Assembly (NCBI GenBank): GCA_964630025.1
Contig: CAZVRG010000004.1
Coordinates: 1-45,657 of the forward strand
DNA from: VMFP01 sp964630025
GTDB taxonomy: Bacteria > Patescibacteriota > Andersenbacteria > UBA10190 > CAIZMI01
DNA length: 45,657 nucleotides
Direction: 5' to 3'
Part shown: piece after piece, positions 22,882 through 30,471 of the stretch
Position numbering within the stretch: position 1 is the stretch's first letter
How the letters are laid out: each line of letters begins with the position of its first letter
Translations under genes and position numbers: made by a program
Notes under the pieces: model-generated
What the model was told of the DNA's origin: nothing
Database searches by the model: none
What the model saw: the letters and a program-made list of their open reading frames with translations, nothing else

Positions 22882-23880
22882 ATGACGCCGCAAGAGATTG
22901 GGCATGCTTTCCATGCAGAAAGTGGATCCTATGCCGTAGGAATCCCGACTATTGATGTTCCTGTCTTCCAAACGGAAAAGACAGGAACTCGCTACCTCAA
23001 AGCGCCGGGTGTCACCATCCTGGCGTATACCGTCAATAACCGAGAATCTCTCAGGGGCTTTCTTGAGGGGTTTGACCCGGATCTCGAGTTCCGTGAGTAC
23101 CTGAACGATGCGTACCGATGGACAGTCGGTGACATGGTGGAGACAGCGGAGGGGAAAACGTTTCAACCCGATCCTTCCTGTGAAACCCAGGTCATTCCAG
23201 ACTCCGCCCAGCTCATCAAGATCGCGGGGCAGCTCTGCTACATGAGTTTCGGGCCCGATCGCACACGGAACGCCGAGACGCGGAAGTACATGCACAACAT
23301 CATCGCCTCCGGCCACGGCTCCGTGCTCGAGCACCCCAACGTCACGCTGCTGCTCTACGGTATCTCTCGCAGTCTCACACACGAGCTCGTTCGTCACCGC
23401 GCGGGCATGGCGTTCTCGCAACTTAGTCAGCGGTACGTGGACGGGTCACGTCTGCGCTTCGTGGAGCGACCGGAGTACCAGACCGATCCAGAACTCCATG
23501 CGAAGTTCGAGGAAGAGATCGATCGCCAAGCGGCACTGTACGAAGACACTGCGCAGACGCTTCTCCAGCGGCAGGAATCCGGTACGGGGATCCTCAGCGG
23601 AGAAAAGAAACGTGATCGCCGCAAGAAGGTGAACCAAGCGGCTCGCTCCGTCCTCGGGAATCACGCGGAGGCACCGATCGTGGTGACCGGAAATCTGCGC
23701 TCTTGGCGGCATGTCTTCAACATGCGCACATCAGAGCATGCTGAAGTCGAAATTCGTCGCGCAATGTATCGGGCGTTTCTCTGCCTCGCGATGCTCGATC
23801 CAATCACCTTCGGCGATTTCGAGATCGTGGAGTTCGCGGATGGTACAAAAGGAGTGAAAACGCCCTACCCAAAAGTGTAA
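22882..23880 (+). CDS. thyX: Flavin-dependent thymidylate synthase ThyX (long form)
   Basis: 332 residues, longer than the common ~220-250. The ThyX core lies between about 105 and 320, with the FAD/dUMP motif RHRAGMAFSQLSQRYV (RHR at 171-173). Eight residues, not the classical seven, separate RHR from the conserved serine S182. The first ~100 residues form an extra domain I do not recognise. It makes dTMP from dUMP using FAD, NADPH and methylene-tetrahydrofolate. Good Shine-Dalgarno (ACGGAGAA) ends 6 nt before the ATG. The 50 nt upstream hold a small palindrome CTAAC-CGGTG-GTTAG (about 22839-22853). Confidence 0.93.
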   Translation: MTPQEIGHAFHAESGSYAVGIPTIDVPVFQTEKTGTRYLKAPGVTILAYTVNNRESLRGFLEGFDPDLEFREYLNDAYRWTVGDMVETAEGKTFQPDPSCETQVIPDSAQLIKIAGQLCYMSFGPDRTRNAETRKYMHNIIASGHGSVLEHPNVTLLLYGISRSLTHELVRHRAGMAFSQLSQRYVDGSRLRFVERPEYQTDPELHAKFEEEIDRQAALYEDTAQTLLQRQESGTGILSGEKKRDRRKKVNQAARSVLGNHAEAPIVVTGNLRSWRHVFNMRTSEHAEVEIRRAMYRAFLCLAMLDPITFGDFEIVEFADGTKGVKTPYPKV

Positions 23881-23974
23881 TGTCCGACAGAGGTTTGACA
23901 GACCAAACCTCTGTTTTCTCTTTCTGCCTCTGTACCTTCGTTGTCTCTCCACGGTACGCTAGAGAAATCGTCGC

Positions 23975-24370
23975 ATGACACTCCGCTCTTCGCTTGCCGT
24001 GTTTGGGGTTGGCACCACGTTTGCGTGGGCGGCATTTCTTCTTATTTTCTTTCTGGTGCCGCCGGAGACCGCGGGCACGCTCGGCGAAGTCTTTTTCTTT
24101 TCCGCGTTATTCTTGGCGTTTGTCGGCACGCTGACCATGCTTGGCGTTCTGGGACGCTGGCGGATGAGCCGGCTGCTTCCTGCACTGCACATCGGTCCGG
24201 CCTTCCGGCAAGGCATGTTTCTTTCCATTGCCGCGGTGGGCATGCTGCTGCTTCAGCGCTTCCGCGTGCTGCGCTGGTGGAATATTGCGCTGTTGGTCGT
24301 GATGCTGGTCGTGCTGGATTTTCTCCTTGCGCGTCGCGAGCCAAAAGGCGATGATGGTTCGTCCACCTGA
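23975..24370 (+). CDS. Small multi-pass membrane protein, unknown function
   Basis: 131 residues with about four hydrophobic helices (roughly 6-30, 36-60, 75-92, 97-118) separated by short loops, and a charged C-terminus. No catalytic motif is visible. A TACGCT box lies 14 nt before the ATG. It ends 6 nt before the PheRS gene, so the two are likely co-transcribed. It does not resemble a transporter or channel strongly enough to name. Confidence 0.7.
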   Translation: MTLRSSLAVFGVGTTFAWAAFLLIFFLVPPETAGTLGEVFFFSALFLAFVGTLTMLGVLGRWRMSRLLPALHIGPAFRQGMFLSIAAVGMLLLQRFRVLRWWNIALLVVMLVVLDFLLARREPKGDDGSST

Positions 24371-24376
24371 TACCCT

Positions 24377-25510
24377 ATGCCACGCATTCTTCAGATCGCA
24401 GACCCAGAAGAAGCCAAGGCAGTAGAGCAATTGGCGGTGCGCAGCGACTTCGAGGCACAACGCATTCGTCGTCTGTTAGACATGCCGGATCTTTCGCGAA
24501 CGCCGGGAAGCCCGCTCAGTGAAATCGTGAGTCGCGCCCTCGCAGTCAAAAGCGTAGAAGATTTTGATGTTATCAACATTCCTGAAATTGTTCCCACCCG
24601 CGTCCTTTTTGATCTTTTCAATATGCCGCCCGGTCATCCAGCTCGCAGCGCATCAGACACCTATTATATCAATGACGATTACGTGCTCCGCACTCATGAC
24701 ACGGTGTTCTGGTACTACTATTTGAACCACCCGATGATTAAAAAAAGGATAGAGAATAAGGAGACATTGGGCGCTGTCTGCTACGGAAAGGTGTACCGGA
24801 AAGATGAGATCGACAGAATGCACATGAATGTGTTCCATCAGTTCGGCGGATTGTACATCGCACCGGATGAGAAAAAAACCATCTCTCCAGACGACCTGAA
24901 GAATACCCTTTCTGAAATCGCACGCAGTATTTTTGGTGATGTACGCTTCCGTTTCTATGAGCATACCTTTCCGTATACCGATCCCAGCTACGAAATGGAG
25001 GCAGAAATCAACGGTCGATGGATAGAGATGCTCGGTTCCGGCATGGCCAGGAAAAGCGTGCTGGCGAATTTCGGCTTAACCGGCTATCACGGTTGGGCGT
25101 TCGGATTTGGTCTGGAACGTCTGGCAATCGCTTCCATGTCGCTTCCAGATATTCGGTTACTGTGGAGCGAGGACGAACGAGTCAAAAAGCAGCTGAAGCT
25201 TGGGAACGCATACCGGGAAGTGAGCAAGTTCCCTCCGGTCACCCGTGACATTTCGTTCATTGTCGGCAAGGATTTTGTGCCGAACGATTACTTCGACCTT
25301 ATTCGCGATATCGGCGGCGACCTCGTGGAAGAGGTGGCACTCCTCGACACATACGAGGACGCGGAAAAGTTCGGTGCGGACAAGGTGAGTTACACGTTCC
25401 GGGTCGTCTATCGGTCATTCGAGCGAACGCTCACCAATGAAGAAGTAGATGCCATTCACAAAAGACTCGAGGAGCAAACCGTGGCACGATTTTCCGCCGC
25501 GATTCGGTAA
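24377..25510 (+). CDS. Single-chain phenylalanyl-tRNA synthetase (alpha catalytic core fused to FDX-ACB)
   Basis: 377 residues. The class II catalytic domain of PheRS alpha covers about 65-270: motif 1 region with MPPGHPARSASDTYY, motif 2 GKVYRKDEIDRMH…FHQ (137-155) and motif 3 GWAFGFGLERLAI (239-251). It is followed directly by an FDX-ACB anticodon-binding domain (about 285-377: PPVTRDISFIV…DTYED…YTFRVVYRS), which normally ends the bacterial beta subunit. The beta-subunit editing domain and the N-terminal coiled coil of bacterial PheS are missing. This is the mitochondrial (FARS2-like) architecture, unusual in bacteria. No pheT is in the window. Confidence 0.88.
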   Translation: MPRILQIADPEEAKAVEQLAVRSDFEAQRIRRLLDMPDLSRTPGSPLSEIVSRALAVKSVEDFDVINIPEIVPTRVLFDLFNMPPGHPARSASDTYYINDDYVLRTHDTVFWYYYLNHPMIKKRIENKETLGAVCYGKVYRKDEIDRMHMNVFHQFGGLYIAPDEKKTISPDDLKNTLSEIARSIFGDVRFRFYEHTFPYTDPSYEMEAEINGRWIEMLGSGMARKSVLANFGLTGYHGWAFGFGLERLAIASMSLPDIRLLWSEDERVKKQLKLGNAYREVSKFPPVTRDISFIVGKDFVPNDYFDLIRDIGGDLVEEVALLDTYEDAEKFGADKVSYTFRVVYRSFERTLTNEEVDAIHKRLEEQTVARFSAAIR

Positions 25511-25556
25511 CAAAAGAAATCCGCACCTCGAAACGAGTGTGCGGATGAGTGCAGGA

Positions 25557-26132
25557 CTACACGCGCAGTTTCAATCGTGGTCGTGGCGGTGGGTTTCCTT
25601 TCCGTATCTCGGCGGCGATAGCGCTGAGGCGCTCGTCACCTCCGACGAAGCATCCCCAACCCGGGACGAACAGTTGCTGCTTGCTGCGGCGATTCACCAT
25701 GCTTGTCGCCCGAAGCGCGCTTCGCGTGTAGAGCGCGAGAGAGTGCTGCGTTGTGATCGCATCGTGGTTGCGCGCATTGCAGCAACAAAGAATCAGGAGA
25801 CGCACTTTGCCGTCAAGCGTGTTGACCCAGGTTTGTAGTCGCGTATCCAGCGGAGCATCAGCGCCAAACCGCCACTCCCCGTTTTCTCGGCCACCGTGTG
25901 CTAGCAGTATGGTAATTCCGCGGAGGAGAGGAGCACGTGCTGACCACGCGTGGTACACGCTGTAGACGCCGCGATTCTTCATGATTATTGCTAGCACGTC
26001 GTTCGTAAACAGTTCGTCAGGTCGCCAACCCACTGCACGTTCTTGGGGGAAGTAGGGGGCTGTGAGTGGATGCGTTTCGTCAAATCCATGACCGAGGAAA
26101 AGGCGGTCCGGTCCAAAGCATAACTCGAGCAT
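25557..26132 (-). CDS. Unknown protein with possible caspase-like His/Cys dyad
   Basis: 191 residues, not recognised as a named family. A hydrophobic strand ending in a histidine (ITILLAHGG, His about 80) and a second ending in cysteines (VRLLILCCCNA, about 110-118) resemble the His-Gly and Cys catalytic dyad of clan CD (caspase/CHAT) peptidases, with a plausible spacing. No signal or membrane segment is present. The gene is supported by an ideal Shine-Dalgarno, AAAGGAG, 7 nt before the ATG. It is convergent with the PheRS gene (46-nt gap) and divergent from gyrB. The peptidase idea is tentative. Confidence 0.65.
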   Translation of the reverse strand: MLELCFGPDRLFLGHGFDETHPLTAPYFPQERAVGWRPDELFTNDVLAIIMKNRGVYSVYHAWSARAPLLRGITILLAHGGRENGEWRFGADAPLDTRLQTWVNTLDGKVRLLILCCCNARNHDAITTQHSLALYTRSALRATSMVNRRSKQQLFVPGWGCFVGGDERLSAIAAEIRKGNPPPRPRLKLRV

Positions 26133-26253
26133 CGCGAGCTCCTTTGCAGAATAGGATCACATGTGTAACGAACAGCTGTATGGGCAGTGTAGCTGCTCTT
26201 GAGGGCACACGCCACTATAGGTACGTACTGGAAACAAAGGCGAAAATAGGCTC

Positions 26254-26324
26254 TACCCCGTTAGAAACTTGCACTATCTTCCCGATTTTTTGGGCTTCAC
26301 AAAGGGTTTCTAACGGGGTATACT
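26254..26324 (+). promoter_or_regulatory. CCCCGTTAG inverted repeat with -10 box, copy 3 (gyrB)
   Basis: Perfect 15-bp arms TACCCCGTTAGAAAC (26254-26268) and GTTTCTAACGGGGTA (26306-26320) with a 37-nt spacer. TATACT (26319-26324) overlaps the right arm, with TTCACA 17 nt upstream as a weak -35. The box ends 9 nt before the gyrB ATG. Confidence 0.7.
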
Positions 26325-26333
26325 TCCTACAAT

Positions 26334-28508
26334 ATGGCGAAGCGTCGTTCCGCTGGGACGGGGCACCCCTACGGATTCGCGAAGCGAATCCTAAGGGGAC
26401 CCCGGAGGGGGACTCGTCCTTCCGGTGAGGGAGGCAAGAAATCGGCGCGGAAGTCCTCCGCGGAGGTTTCTGCGTCTGTGGAAGGTTCGGAATATACCGC
26501 TGAACAGATTCAGGTTCTTGAGGGTCTGGATCCGGTCCGGAAGCGGCCCGCCATGTACATTGGGGGCACCGGCTTGGACGGCCTGCACCACCTCGTCTGG
26601 GAAGTCGTGGACAACTCCATCGACGAGGCGATGGCCGGGCACGCGAAGAACGTCGTCGTTCGGCTGCTCCCGGACAATATCGTTTCGGTATCGGATGACG
26701 GACGCGGTATTCCCGTCGAAACGCATAAGCAAACGAAAAAGTCGGCGCTCGAAACCGTCCTCACCATTCTGCACGCCGGAGGAAAGTTCGGTGGCGGCGG
26801 ATACAAAGTGTCTGGCGGACTGCACGGCGTCGGTGTCTCCGTCGTGAACGCCCTCTCCGTGTGGCTCAAAGCGGAAGTTGAACGTGATGGCGGAAAATTC
26901 GCGCAGGAATATAAGCGGGGAAAGCCGGCAGGAAAAGTGGAACGCGTGGGGCGTTCCGACAAGCACGGAACCGTTATCACTTTCCAGCCCGATCCGGAGA
27001 TTTTCCCCGAAGTGAAATTTGATCTGGAGAACATTCTCACGCATCTTCGCCAACAGGCCTATCTCACGCCGGGCACGCGCGTGACCATTTCTGACGAACG
27101 GGATCCGCAGCGTCCCACGCGGCACGGGTTCTACTTTGAAGGTGGCGTGCGGTCGTATGTCATGCACTTAAACCACGGCAAAAAGATTCTGAATGCCGAA
27201 CCGTTTGTGGTGCGCAAGGAGAACGGAGAAACACTCATCGAAGCAGCCCTGCAATATCACGACGCATTTACCGAGCACGTGCTCGCATTCGCCAACAACA
27301 TTTACACAATGGAGGGCGGTACGCACCTCGCCGGATTTCGCCAGGCGCTCACGCGGGCGATCAATGAGTACGCGCGCGAGAAGGCATTCCTGAAAGAAAA
27401 AGACGAGAACATGACCGCGGAAGATATGCGGGAAGGACTCACGGCGGTCATTTCCGTGAAGCTGCGCAACCCACAGTTCGAAGGGCAAACAAAAGCAAAG
27501 CTCGGGAATCCGGAAATTCGTGGTGCGGTTGCGGAGGCGGTCTATGAATACTTGCGCACGTACTTAGAGGAACACCCACAGGATGCGCGCGCCATCTGCG
27601 GGAAGGTTCTTCTCGCTGCGCAAGCGCGTGCCGCCGCGCGCGCCGCGCGTGACACCATTCTTCGCAAAGGCGTTCTTGATGGATTTGCGCTTCCCGGAAA
27701 ACTCGCGGATTGCAGCAATCGTGATCCGGCGCACAGCGAGCTCTTCGTGGTGGAAGGAGACTCTGCCGGCGGGTCGGCAAAATCGGGTCGCGACCGGCGG
27801 AGTCAGGCCATTTTGCCGCTCCGCGGAAAGATTCTGAACGTGGAGCGCGCGCGTCTTGATCACATGCTCACGAGCGAAGAAATCAAGGCACTTATTTTGG
27901 CACTTGGAACCGGTATCGGCGAGGAATTTGAACTCGGCAAGCTCCGCTATCACAAAGTTATCTTGATGGCAGATTCTGACGTGGACGGAGCGCACATTCG
28001 CACCTTGTTGCTGACGCTGTTCTATCGGCACTTCCGACCGGTGATTGAGGCCGGGCATCTCTACCTTGCACTTTCCCCCTTGTTTAAAGTGCATCGCGGC
28101 AAGGACATTCGCTATGGCTACAGCGACGAAGAGCGGGACAAAGCAGTGACCGAGCTGCAGGCGATGAAGCAGGCAAAGCGCGCAGGGAAAAAAGGAGAAC
28201 CTGAACCTGCCGTTTCCGAAGAGCAGCCTGCTGAAGAATCCGAAGGTGAACACACGCCCGTTGCTGGAGAAACCAGTACCTCGGCAAGCGGCATCATGAT
28301 CCAGCGGTACAAAGGTCTTGGGGAAATGAACCCGTCCGAGTTGTGGGAAACGACCATGGATCCGGAACAGAGAATTCTCCGGCAGATCACCATTAAAGAC
28401 GCGCAAGCAGCGGACGAGATTTTCGAAACCCTTATGGGCTCCGAGGTTGCTCCGCGGAAAAAGTTCATCCAGACGCACGCGAAAGCCGTAAAGAATTTGG
28501 ATATCTGA
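26334..28508 (+). CDS. gyrB: DNA gyrase subunit B
   Basis: 724 residues. GHKL ATPase motifs: VWEVVDNSIDEAMAG, DDGRGIPV, GGKFGGGGYKVSGGLHGVG; transducer domain with QTKAKLGN; TOPRIM with VVEGDSAGGSAKSGRD and LMADSDVDGAHIRTL; and a C-terminal RYKGLGEMNP. Two features are odd: a ~52-residue basic N-terminal extension before YTAEQIQVLEGL, partly encoded by a palindrome, and a Lys/Glu-rich insert (about 615-650) just before the C-terminal tail. Transcription probably starts about 3 nt before the ATG. gyrA is not in the window. Confidence 0.96.
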   Translation: MAKRRSAGTGHPYGFAKRILRGPRRGTRPSGEGGKKSARKSSAEVSASVEGSEYTAEQIQVLEGLDPVRKRPAMYIGGTGLDGLHHLVWEVVDNSIDEAMAGHAKNVVVRLLPDNIVSVSDDGRGIPVETHKQTKKSALETVLTILHAGGKFGGGGYKVSGGLHGVGVSVVNALSVWLKAEVERDGGKFAQEYKRGKPAGKVERVGRSDKHGTVITFQPDPEIFPEVKFDLENILTHLRQQAYLTPGTRVTISDERDPQRPTRHGFYFEGGVRSYVMHLNHGKKILNAEPFVVRKENGETLIEAALQYHDAFTEHVLAFANNIYTMEGGTHLAGFRQALTRAINEYAREKAFLKEKDENMTAEDMREGLTAVISVKLRNPQFEGQTKAKLGNPEIRGAVAEAVYEYLRTYLEEHPQDARAICGKVLLAAQARAAARAARDTILRKGVLDGFALPGKLADCSNRDPAHSELFVVEGDSAGGSAKSGRDRRSQAILPLRGKILNVERARLDHMLTSEEIKALILALGTGIGEEFELGKLRYHKVILMADSDVDGAHIRTLLLTLFYRHFRPVIEAGHLYLALSPLFKVHRGKDIRYGYSDEERDKAVTELQAMKQAKRAGKKGEPEPAVSEEQPAEESEGEHTPVAGETSTSASGIMIQRYKGLGEMNPSELWETTMDPEQRILRQITIKDAQAADEIFETLMGSEVAPRKKFIQTHAKAVKNLDI
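26366..26398. repeat. Palindrome inside the gyrB 5' end
   Basis: CCCCT..GGATTCGC-GAA-GCGAATCC..AGGGG, in frame, encoding part of the basic N-terminal extension. Arms of 8 and 5 bp are perfect. As RNA it would form a stable hairpin about 30 nt inside the message. Confidence 0.7.
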
Positions 28509-28515
28509 CGCGGCG

Positions 28516-28586
28516 TGTCATCCTGAGGACAACGTCCGAAGGATCTTGGTACGCTTCGAGATGCTTCGTGTGCGTTCAGTATGACA
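28516..28586. repeat. TGTCATCCTGAG palindromic repeat, copy 2
   Basis: TGTCATCCTGAGGA..CGAAGGATCT and a partly decayed right arm ending in ATGACA, 8 nt after the gyrB stop. Related to the repeat at 15314. Confidence 0.65.
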
Positions 28587-28633
28587 ACATGATTGAAAAA
28601 TGAGGCGAGCGATCCTGTCGGTACAGGAGCAGG

Positions 28634-28663
28634 TTGACGGCGTTTGTAGCTATCCGGTATACT
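28634..28663 (+). promoter_or_regulatory. secE promoter
   Basis: TTGACG (28634-28639), an 18-nt spacer and TATACT (28658-28663): a good housekeeping-sigma promoter. It gives a ~50-nt leader before secE without an obvious Shine-Dalgarno. Confidence 0.65.
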
Positions 28664-28720
28664 CCCGGCTGTGGTGCCTCTCGGCCCCGCTTTTTAAATC
28701 ACGAACCTTTCTTTTCATTC

Positions 28721-28933
28721 ATGGTTTTGTCCGCACTGAAGGCCTTTCGCCTTCCGTCGCTGCTCGGCTTCACCCGTGAGGTCCGGCAGGAACTTAAAGG
28801 TGTGCAATGGCCGAGTCGCGAGACGACGGTGCGTTTTACCGTGCTCGTCATCGGCGTATCGGCAGTTGTCGGCATTGCAACGAGCCTTCTTGATGCTCTC
28901 CTCACGCTTGGGGTTGAACAGATTCTTCCGTAG
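28721..28933 (+). CDS. secE: Protein translocase subunit SecE
   Basis: 70 residues, the single-helix short SecE form. The amphipathic segment FTREVRQELKGVQWPSRETTVRFTVLVI is the SecE signature, followed by a single membrane helix. SecE clamps SecY in the export channel. The ATG at 28721 starts at the conserved region; an in-frame TTG at 28634 is part of the -35 box. nusG follows, the classical order. Confidence 0.93.
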   Translation: MVLSALKAFRLPSLLGFTREVRQELKGVQWPSRETTVRFTVLVIGVSAVVGIATSLLDALLTLGVEQILP

Positions 28934-29002
28934 CTTCTAGCTTGTAGCTTGTAGGCGGTCATAACGCACGTTCCTATAAACTAGAAGCTATAACCTAGAA
29001 CC
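28931..29002. repeat. Word-palindrome after secE
   Basis: Left arm of TAGCTT/CTTGTAG words (28931-28955) starts on the secE stop codon itself; right arm 28974-29002 (CTATAAACTAGAAGCTATAA) complements it. It fills almost the whole secE-nusG gap. Confidence 0.8.
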
Positions 29003-29009
29003 TCACCAA

Positions 29010-29555
29010 ATGGCCAAACAGATTCCCGCCACCGACAAAGCCTGGTATGTGTTGCACACGTATTCCGGGTACGAAGATAACGTTGCCCGCAACCTCCGGC
29101 AGCGTATTGAGTCCATGGGCATGGAAGACAAAATCTTCCAGGTGCTTGTGCCGCGGGAGAAAAAAATCAAGATTAAGGACGGCAAGCGGCGCGTGGTGGA
29201 AGAGCGACTCTTTCCAGGATATGTGCTGGTGGAGATGGTCGTCACGGACGATTCCTGGTATGTCGTCCGCAACACGCCAAACGTAACCGGATTTATCGGT
29301 TCGGGAACGATTCCCACACCGGTGTCGGAAGACGAAGTAAAGCGCCTCTTCGTGCGCATCGGCGAGGAAGAGCCGACGTACAAGATCGATATGAAGTCCG
29401 GGGACACAGTGAAGATTACCGATGGTCCGTTCAAAGACTTCGACGGCAGAATCGCGGAAGTAAACGAGGCAAAAGGCAAGATCAAAGTGCTGGTGAACAT
29501 GTTTGGTCGGGAGACGCCGATTGAGCTCGATTCTCTCCAGGCGAAAAAAGTCTAG
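29010..29555 (+). CDS. nusG: Transcription termination/antitermination factor NusG
   Basis: 181 residues. The NGN domain (WYVLHTYSGYEDNVARNL … LFPGYVLVEM … VRNTPNVTGFIG) is followed by a linker and the KOW domain (GDTVKITDGPFKDFDGRIAEVN). NusG bridges RNA polymerase to Rho or the ribosome. It lies after secE as in most bacteria, but rplK does not follow directly: a structured element and an extra gene (29959) intervene. Confidence 0.97.
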   Translation: MAKQIPATDKAWYVLHTYSGYEDNVARNLRQRIESMGMEDKIFQVLVPREKKIKIKDGKRRVVEERLFPGYVLVEMVVTDDSWYVVRNTPNVTGFIGSGTIPTPVSEDEVKRLFVRIGEEEPTYKIDMKSGDTVKITDGPFKDFDGRIAEVNEAKGKIKVLVNMFGRETPIELDSLQAKKV

Positions 29556-29560
29556 GCTGC

Positions 29561-29732
29561 GACCGCAAAAACAAGCGCACTGTTGATGCACTGACAGGCC
29601 GGCAGAGCCGGACCTTTTCGTGCATCAACCCTTCAGACTCGCGCTTCGCTCCATTCCTCGCTCAACGGATCACCAATCCGTCTCGCTCGGTACTCGCTCC
29701 AGCGCTTCGCATTGCATCTTGTTTTTGCGGTC
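29561..29732 (+). ncRNA. Structured 3' element, copy B
   Basis: The outer stem is a perfect 15 bp: GACCGCAAAAACAAG (29561-29575) with CTTGTTTTTGCGGTC (29718-29732). Arm 1 pairs GTTGATGCAC (29582-29591) with GTGCATCAAC (29620-29629) and encloses CCGGC-AGA-GCCGG. Arm 2 pairs ACGGAT (29665-29670) with ATCCGT (29676-29681). The linkers match copies A and C while all three stems differ in sequence yet pair. It starts 5 nt after the nusG stop. Confidence 0.75.
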
Positions 29733-29877
29733 TCGCGCGTGCTCCATTCGCTTTTAGCCCTCAGCTCTCCATCTACCTCATCACGATTCTGCAGTCTCGC
29801 GCGTGCGTTGTTTACTTTCAGTTATCAGCTTGGACTAGGATTTTGGCTTATGTAAGCAATTTTACTCCTATCGGCTA
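29733..29877. other. Non-coding stretch after structured element B
   Basis: No gene is seen. The segment contains repeated fragments such as TCTCGCGCGTG (twice), which look like decayed copies of the element edge, and a word pair TCAGTTATCAGCTTGG. It leads into the promoter at 29878. Confidence 0.4.
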
Positions 29878-29906
29878 TTGACAAGTATCTCGAGAAGTGC
29901 TATGGT
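29878..29906 (+). promoter_or_regulatory. Consensus promoter of the gene at 29959
   Basis: Perfect TTGACA (29878-29883), a 17-nt spacer and TATGGT (29901-29906). A small CTTCTT/AAGAAG hairpin follows in the leader, then Shine-Dalgarno AAGGAG before the ATG. Confidence 0.75.
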
Positions 29907-29958
29907 GATCCCTTCTTTTTAAAGAAGACTGTTCCTTTTCACTACGAAGGAGTTTGTT

Positions 29959-30423
29959 ATGCGGACATTCAGTGTGGTTGTATGGGTGCTGACGTTCTGG
30001 TTCGTGAGCGTAAGCATATTCGTGTGGTTGAATGTTCAGAGGATACACCGAGAAGATGCGATGAAAATGGCGGAGCTGCGTCGCCTGGTGTATGAGAAGG
30101 ATCAGTTTTGGCAAGAGACGGACAAGCTGCTGAAAAATGCCGCAGCGTCTTCCCCGGCGGTGAGGCCGACAGTTTCAGCTCCCCCCCGTCCCATCGTCTC
30201 GGCCCATCGGTCTACACCGACGGCGCAAAAGACCTTTGCGCCAACGAGTACATACGTGCCTGTGTACGCTCCGGCTCCGGCGCCGATGGCGTTCCCGTGG
30301 CCAGGAGTTTCCGGCAGCCACGTCCGCTTCTCCGTCATTGTCATCGGCCCGAACGGATCGCGGTGGCGGGAAGGGCGGAAACTGGATCTAGTCCGACTGA
30401 TCCTTTCAACCCCTCTTCAGTAG
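29959..30423 (+). CDS. Membrane-anchored protein with Pro/Thr-rich linker, unknown function
   Basis: 154 residues. An N-terminal signal-anchor helix (about 5-25) is followed by a short charged helix (to about 62), a Ser/Thr/Pro-rich linker (65-110) and a small C-terminal part (VRFSVIVIGPNGSRW). It is an independent unit with its own consensus promoter, Shine-Dalgarno and strong terminator, inserted between nusG and rplK. Its regulatory signals look unlike those of its neighbours. The function is unknown; a surface or wall role is possible. Confidence 0.75.
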   Translation: MRTFSVVVWVLTFWFVSVSIFVWLNVQRIHREDAMKMAELRRLVYEKDQFWQETDKLLKNAAASSPAVRPTVSAPPRPIVSAHRSTPTAQKTFAPTSTYVPVYAPAPAPMAFPWPGVSGSHVRFSVIVIGPNGSRWREGRKLDLVRLILSTPLQ

Positions 30424-30433
30424 TTCATTCCGA

Positions 30434-30471
30434 CCCCCGTAGAAACTTCGGTTTCTCGGGGGTTTTCTTTT
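30434..30471 (+). terminator. Intrinsic terminator
   Basis: CCCCCG-T-AGAAAC, loop TTCG, GTTTCT-CGGGGG, then TTTTCTTTT. The stem resembles the arms of the CCCCGTTAGAAAC inverted repeats found before four genes. Confidence 0.9.

Noticed and set aside
25449..25838. Plus-strand open frame opposite the caspase-like gene
   Set aside because: It begins inside the PheRS C-terminal domain; the minus-strand frame has the better ribosome site and protein character.
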